A stretch of 64,000 nucleotides of DNA from Nissolia schottii (lineage: Eukaryota > Streptophyta > Magnoliopsida > Fabales > Fabaceae). The stretch is from assembly GCA_003254905.1 (NCBI GenBank), contig QANU01085255.1, forward strand, positions 364,735 to 428,734. Direction: 5' to 3'. This document shows, one piece after another, positions 57,645-64,000 of the stretch. Position numbers and translations under genes: made by a program. The notes under the pieces were generated by a model, which was not told where the DNA came from, searched no databases, and worked only from the letters and a program-made list of their open reading frames with translations. Position 1 is the stretch's first letter. The number at the start of each line of letters is the position of its first letter.

Positions 57645-60418
57645 TGTGAGACTTTGTTCTTTCATTTTTGTGTCAGACTCTCATTGCACTGAATAGTCAA
57701 AATTAGCTTAAGTAGCATTAAGCTTTTCCATCCATGTTGTGCTGATTACAATGTAATACTCTGTCAGCATCAAGTAAGAAAATTGGAAATTCGTTGTTGA
57801 TTTGCTGAACCATTTTGCTGAGGTTTCTGACCCTGGGGCAAATACGATTAATCTATATTGCTAAATATTCAGAAGAGTCCAGGAAACAAAGGGTAACGTT
57901 ATTTCAATAATAAATTTTTATAACATACATGAATAATATACAAAAATACAATAAGATGTGAGTGTTGTAGTAGAATACAATAATTATGTAGAGCTCATGT
58001 ACACTCAAATGTTGTATTTTAGTACATTATTCATGTATGTTATCAAAATTTCTTGTTCAAGAAGCATTACCTAAAAATAAATGGCTAATGAGATTGAGGC
58101 CATATAAACCAACCCCCCCCCCCAATCTATCGAAAAGATCAATCCAAAACTCCAAGAGCTCAGACCAAAAAAAAAAAAAAAAAACCAAGAGCGATAGTTT
58201 CAATTTTTTTGTAGGGTTTGTTATTGCTAAGTGTTTATATCAAGCTTAAAAATCACTTCTCCTAAAAACTTAAGTTGATGTAAAAATATAATTTTAATAA
58301 TTTTATATTATATCTTTTTACAATAGACATATGCACTTCTACAAGAAGGCATACAATAAGCTGTCTAATTTTGAGCTTATAAAAGCTTTCAATAAATATG
58401 GTAATGCTACAACTTTTCCACCAAAAGCGTTCTTCACTCGGACTAGTCAGTGTTAATTCAACTCCTTACCGTCCAGCACTAGACCTTCTCCCGACCTTTC
58501 ATGTTAATCAAAGCCACACCATAACAAAGTTCGTGCATTGCAATATATTACCCTCTGTGTACGATTTGTAAATGTATCCCTAACCATTGTTTTAGAGGGG
58601 GAGGGGGCTGAAACATTACTAGGGTTTTGATCTACAAATTTGGTTTGAACTACATTGGCAATAGAATTGTGCTTTCAAATCAGCATCGCTTATTGCGCCT
58701 GTTTCCCAATGGTTTTCAAATGCGACACAAGAAAGCATCAAATGTCGGATTGTTAAATTATGTATGCATTTGTACCTTTCGAAAATAATGGAAAACATAG
58801 GATTCAATTGTTCACTGCTTCTATCAAAAATAGAATTGACTACGAATTCAAGTAATAGCACATGATTTCAAAATATCATACGATTTTCCGGATCTAAATA
58901 AAGCAGGTTAAACAAATTATAATGTAACTCCGGGCAAAGGACCAAACAGCACAAATTCAGAGGTAAAGAAATAAATCAAGAACCATTTCGTGCATAATTA
59001 GTTGATACAGCATTACAATAATCCAAACTAGAAACGGAGTATCGCTAAAAATCCGAGAGCTGCCACTGCCTCCAAGCCCATTTTAAGACTTCCGAAACAG
59101 GATTTTAATAGAAATCCTACAGTGTCAACCACAAAACAAAACAAAAATTAAAGATCCTGCCAAACAATATATTGCACCAAAGCCAAAAGTAATCCGAGAC
59201 CGTCAAAGTTAACATTGTTTATTAAAAAGCAGTAATAATAAAATAGTGTACCTATACACACACACACAAAAATTATAGTAACCCCACGACGTATTGAATG
59301 AATAAATAATAAACAGAAATGAATAACCAGACTCATTAACCCAAAAATCAACCGTGGAGAAATATAATATTTATTGTTGTCCTTAAAATTAGTGGTAACT
59401 TATATCTAAGATTTACTATTGAAAGAATTGCAAGTGACTGCAATAACAGCTATTCAATAAGTCATTTAAGAGGCAAGTGACCACGGCTGATATGAAGCCT
59501 GATACTGATAATCAGTTACAAAATCACAATGCAAAGAGGATGAACATTAAACAAAATGAAACAAATCATTACACAATGACCAGAAACCAGAATATTATTC
59601 TGTGTATATATAATGCTCAACTGCCACAAAATATAAATGCACGAAGAAATGAAGCGACACTATTTAAAGATCTTATGAGAGAGAGAAACAGCATTATACA
59701 CATCAGAAGGAATTTCCCAGCATTATAAAAGAAAGATGAATATCAAACTACCAAGATAAAGCCCAGCCAAACTTATTTCCATTGAATCATTCCCATCAAA
59801 TCTGTATATCCACGAGGTCGGTTAAAACCAAAAGGAAAAATTTACAATACCAATAAATAAGGGATATAGATCAATGTAATTGTCAGTCAGAGTTCCATTC
59901 TCCGTACTTCTAAGAGAGAACACTCAACTAAGATCTACCTGCCAATTATATCATGATAGCATCTGCGCAATTGATATCTTAAATCTCAACACAGCTTGCT
60001 TCCACTAATCCAGAACTACATAGAACCAGGGGAAAAAAATGAGTTCTAACATTATGAGAAAAGCAAACAATGTCCTATTATATGAAAAGAAAAAAAAACT
60101 ATGAAATTGAGTATAAAATGAAGAAAAACACTTAAATCTAGTTCTGACAATACTTAAGACATTTTCATGCTCACATAATGGACAACGTTGTCGTTATCAG
60201 CCAATTAAACTATAACAAAGAAAGCAAGCAAAAGGGAATCTTTAATAATTACCAGCTGCAGCAACAAATTACACTTCTTGGGAGTTCATTAGGTAGCCAA
60301 ATGGACAGTTTTGTCGCAAATTAGTTGCATCACCATTGGCAACACAGAAATTGTTTTCGTCAATTTCTGACTTGGCTTTACCACGGCAATGGTAAGTAAT
60401 ATAATATAGCACACTAGT
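57645..60418. other. Intergenic DNA and 3' UTR of the NOT4-like gene
   Basis: Contains a C run at 58113-58123, an A run near 58166-58183 and no coding region that I can support. The part next to 60419 is the presumed 3' UTR of the minus-strand gene; its polyadenylation point cannot be placed. Confidence 0.45.
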
Positions 60419-63400
60419 TCAAATCCCAAATGTCCTGTTGTATAGATCCCCAGAATTCGGCATCCAATACTTCGAATCATCATACCCTCTATAAAACTTG
60501 TCAAATCCAAGTCTTTCAGTTCTTAAAAGCTCCGCCACACCCAGATCATTTCCATTCTGCACTTCATTCCAACCATTCCATTGCCCATTTGACAAGACTG
60601 CATTTCTAGACTGCTGGAGAGACAACTGAGGAAATGGGGCCATATTACTGACTTGTGATTGATCTAACCTTGAAGAAATGCCATAAGAATCACTAAGCTG
60701 AGAGAAGGTATTCCCAATTTCAGAAAATCGAAGGTTTTGTTGCGGAGAGAGAGATCTTTGCATCAATAGTTGAAGTCTGGCATCATTTTCAAAGTAATTT
60801 ACTTGTGGAGGGTAATTGGAATGCATGTCCAGTGCTGGGGTGTTTAGTGCACCTTGAAGTCTCCCCTTACCAACTGCCAAAATAGCAGGATCCATAAATT
60901 CAATGTCACCTGCACCACCACTATTTCCAGTTGAGGGTGTCTGATATGAATTTCTCAGTAACGAAGAAGAGTCCAGAAATGAATTCCCTGTCAAAAAGAA
61001 TAACAATTATATTCAACCAACATCCAGAAAGGTATTTCGAAGTCAACAGAAAATCACTAACCAGAAATGGAGTCAAAAGACTGCCCAATTCTCTCATGAG
61101 AGGAAAAACCAGGAGGTGGGGACCTGCTTGGAACTGAAAAACCTGGTGGTGCTGAAACTTGAGCTCTTGAAGCGGCTGAAAACCATAATAAAATAGGATC
61201 ATTAGATGCTTATACAAAGATATAACAGCTCTAAGAGATTTTATGCTACTTTAAACTCGGAGACAAATTTTATTCAAAATCAGTCTAGAAATCACCACAC
61301 AATTGAAAAAGAGTATGTTATCGAAACACTTAATAGTGTGACCTGTTCACACTTTTCCACTCTCAGTGATTCATCCATATTTAAGCTATTGCCATTCTCT
61401 CAACCATAATGTAAACTCCATTTTCTACTCTACACAAATACAATTTTGAGATTTTCTAAATTGGTAACACATCTAGCTCCCAAGTCCCAAGTATAGGCAC
61501 TAGCTAGTTCCATTAAATCCTACCAAAAGTGATTACTTTTTAAAATACAGTTAAATCAACAAGAAGCATCTTCAAGCAAAAATGACACAACATCATGTGT
61601 AATGGAAACAATTAGCCTAAGTACCAATGATGAGAAATACATACATACAAAACTACAGAAGCAATTTTCAGGAAGATATTAATACTCACCAGAAAGCTTG
61701 TTAGAAGAAGCAGCAAAATGACCACAGCCTAGATTTTCGGATTCCTCGAGATTATTGGCAACAAAGCCATTTGCAATACCAAACTTATCCACAGATAAGT
61801 CTCTATCTGCAAAATCCTGTATGAGTGACCGGCTCTTCAAAAATTGTTGGCTGGTATCATACGATGGATGTACATCAAAGGCTTGGATGTTGGATTCTTC
61901 CTGCCTTGCAAAAGAAAATCTTGATTGACTGTTACTTTGAACTTTCCAAGAACTAGATTTCTTTAGTGTATCATTGTGGTCATCATTGTTTTCACCCAAC
62001 AACTTGGCCAAATTCAGAGGTGATGTTAGTGAGTCATCCCAGGCATCAAACTCCATGGACAATATATTCGAAATTATACTACTCTCACCCATATCCATAG
62101 CTGCATCACTTCCAGTATTACCTGCTTCACTAACTAATCTTTCAGTGCATTGCTCATTTCTTTCATCATGAAGCAGTCCATTGGAGCCAGTGCTGAGCAA
62201 TTTCTGAGGGTGTCCATTACTTAAAATGTTTGATGCATGTAAAAGAGAGTCACCCCCAACTTTCTCACCTGCAGATAGAAAACCAGCATTCTCAACTGTA
62301 CAAGGTTCACCATGTTGAAGAGGATGGGGACTAGAATGATTTGAGACATGACGGAAACTCGCTGACTTTGGCATATAAGAGTGACAATCAATTTCTGGAT
62401 CCTTGAGTCTTTGATTATCAAAAGATGTTACATCATCTTCTACTTCATCACTACCAGATACAAGAGGTTCAGAATCCAATCTCAAATCACACTGATCCTT
62501 TGAATTATAAACCCCATTATCTGATGTAGCAGCTTTACCAGTGGCATTTGTAATTATTGCACCTCTTAATTTGTCAGCATTATTCTTTGATGCTTGAGAT
62601 TGAGGAGATTTAACCAAAACATAATCAGGAGGTGGGCTACTTGATTTAGTCAGGCTGTAGTGTTCATTTTGGGCATTTTTATGAATGTTAACTGAGGACA
62701 ACTCAGAGGACAAATTCTGAATTTCTTTGTGGGCAGCAATAATTGTCTCCTCAGGACCAGAGCAGCATGACTGTGCAGACGTGCCAAAAGAATTTGTGGT
62801 GTTCGTTGTAACACATCTGCCTCTATCACTATCTCTGGCTAATTGTACAGAAGACAACTGGTTGTTCAAATTCACAGGTGCAAGAGAAACATCAGAAGCC
62901 AAAGTTTTTTCACTAGAACTAGACAGGCTATCCATGCTGTTGTACTGTTTAATAGGTTTCAACAACTCATTTTTTACTCTAGGTGTCATACTATGACTCC
63001 CATCACTTGACAGTGGCCTCTTTGTCACTTCACTATGCAATGAAGCCTGAATTGTCCCTGCAACAGCTGAGGAAAATGGAAGTGTGCTGCTGATTGTATC
63101 AGGTTTGGACTTGGAAAGTCCATTTGGACATAGTATACCTCCAGCATTGGGCTGACAATTAGAAGCCCGTGTGCCCCTAGCAAAGACATAGGTTGAGACA
63201 TTAATTTTCTTTAAATTACTTAAAGCTTCAAAGCCAAGTACAAAACTAAACAATACCATGCAGAAACTGGAAGAGATGCAGGCCTCCCAGAACTTCCATT
63301 TGGAGGTGAACCTCTTACAATGCTAGCAGAATTCTGCTCCAAATATTAAAATAAAAATTAGTAAGCACCTTCACATTGAGCTAAAGAGTACAAAATGTAA

Positions 63401-63669
63401 ATTTCCCAGGAGTTTATTAATCTGACAAAATCAACTAAACATCAAATTACAATACAAAATGATAGGGTGAAGAGCAAACACCCAAAAGAGGAGGCAATAC
63501 AATAAACTGAACAAAACAAGAGTTGAAGGAAGGTCTTACACTTGGAGCATTTTTCACAATGGGTTTTCCTGAAGAAATATTTGTGCAATCGTCCAACGGA
63601 GGTGGCAATACATTCCCTGAACGACGTTGCATATTGTTTGCAGCACCAGTAATTTGTTGAACACGACTT
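60419..63669 (-). CDS. NOT4-like (CCR4-NOT subunit 4) protein, C-terminal exons, partial
   Basis: The last five coding exons, in transcript order: about 63669-63540, 63333-63257, 63176-61690, 61175-61062, 60987-60419. Phases fit across all junctions and the frame ends at 60419. The product is a long, serine- and asparagine-rich, low-complexity region. It holds DVTSFDNQRLKDPEID, SSIISNILSMEFDAWDDSLT, the proline-rich APPGFSVPSRSPPPGFSSHE, EFMDPAILAVGKG, and a C-terminus GYDDSKYWMPNSGDLYNRTFGI. These segments are familiar from plant RING/RRM proteins of the NOT4 type, which act as E3 ubiquitin ligases in the CCR4-NOT mRNA-decay complex. The RING finger and RRM that would prove it are expected beyond 64000 and are not in view. 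The first splice border near 63669 has two possible AG sites three bases apart. About 750 residues are encoded here; the region looks intact. Confidence 0.82.
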
Positions 63670-64000
63670 CTTCAAAAAAACAGAGCAGGTGACTACACCA
63701 ATATATGAAAAGCACTACATGCAGTTCAAGAATGAGAGAATGTGCAAATAGAGAAAGCGCACTTTATGGACAAATTATGGACATGCTATCTGATTTATGT
63801 TCGTGGACCTTTTCTAAGTCCATTAGAAAAAATAGATGAATTTTAACTACCTGCAAAAAAGCTTGGTTTAAGCTTGGCAATTTCACTTGACAATTTTTAC
63901 TACACCATCTTTGCCTTATTCATTATTTCTCCTTGATTTTCTAAGAGGGTGGACTTCTAAGGTTTCAAGTTACAAACATTTAATTATAGCCAAACAAATA
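63670..64000 (-). other. Intron of the NOT4-like gene, up to the window edge
   Basis: AT-rich, with a pyrimidine-rich acceptor tract on the minus strand next to 63670. No further exon is seen before the window ends. Confidence 0.55.

Overview
The window is nuclear DNA of a flowering plant. It is AT-rich, its genes have many introns with GT/AG borders, it is crowded with small DNA transposons and LTR-retrotransposon fossils, and its host proteins are plant types. The repeats (long-TIR Mutator-like elements, LTRs rich in CGCTCAGCG words) and the protein sequences suggest a legume. That is an inference; no species can be fixed from the sequence alone. There are two N gaps (1177-1245 and 20051-20425) and a single N at 12974.

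Four host genes are supported. At 3515-3748 (-) lies a small plant-specific protein of unknown role. At 5648-10096 (+) lies a complete RAD51B gene (DNA repair, 367 aa, 13 coding exons) with an E2F-type site just upstream. At 42529-45912 (+) lies a complete RAP2-7/TOE1-type AP2 transcription factor (481 aa, 10 coding exons) with a miR172 target site. At 60419-63669 (-) lie the last five coding exons of a NOT4-like protein of the CCR4-NOT complex; its N-terminal half lies beyond the right edge. These genes have no evident joint function.

From 12.7 to 19.5 kb lie a short solo LTR, three kinds of palindromic or inverted-repeat element, a 1.2-kb Mutator-like element with a 9-bp target duplication and GC-rich cargo, and a tRNA-derived SINE. 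From about 19.5 to 31.4 kb is a nest of fossils. A Ty1-copia element on the + strand was hit in its leader by a second copia element on the - strand. That second element carries a 1.5-kb solo LTR in its pol region and part of a related LTR inside one of its own LTRs. A further 1.3-kb LTR-like unit lies to the right. The region 31.4-41.7 kb is gene-poor and holds MITEs and a 1,018-bp foldback Mutator-like element. From 46 to 51 kb lie a second SINE copy and more MITEs. At 51381-57639 is a third copia element, whose 5' LTR was hit by another copy of the 1.5-kb LTR.

No clearly new biological system was found. The observation most worth following is a cluster of near-palindromic CGCT(C/G)AGCG words ending about 18-19 bp before the TATA box in two different LTRs. 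The foldback Mutator-like element, the cargo-bearing Mutator-like element and the nested-hairpin element at 13.9-14.2 kb come next.
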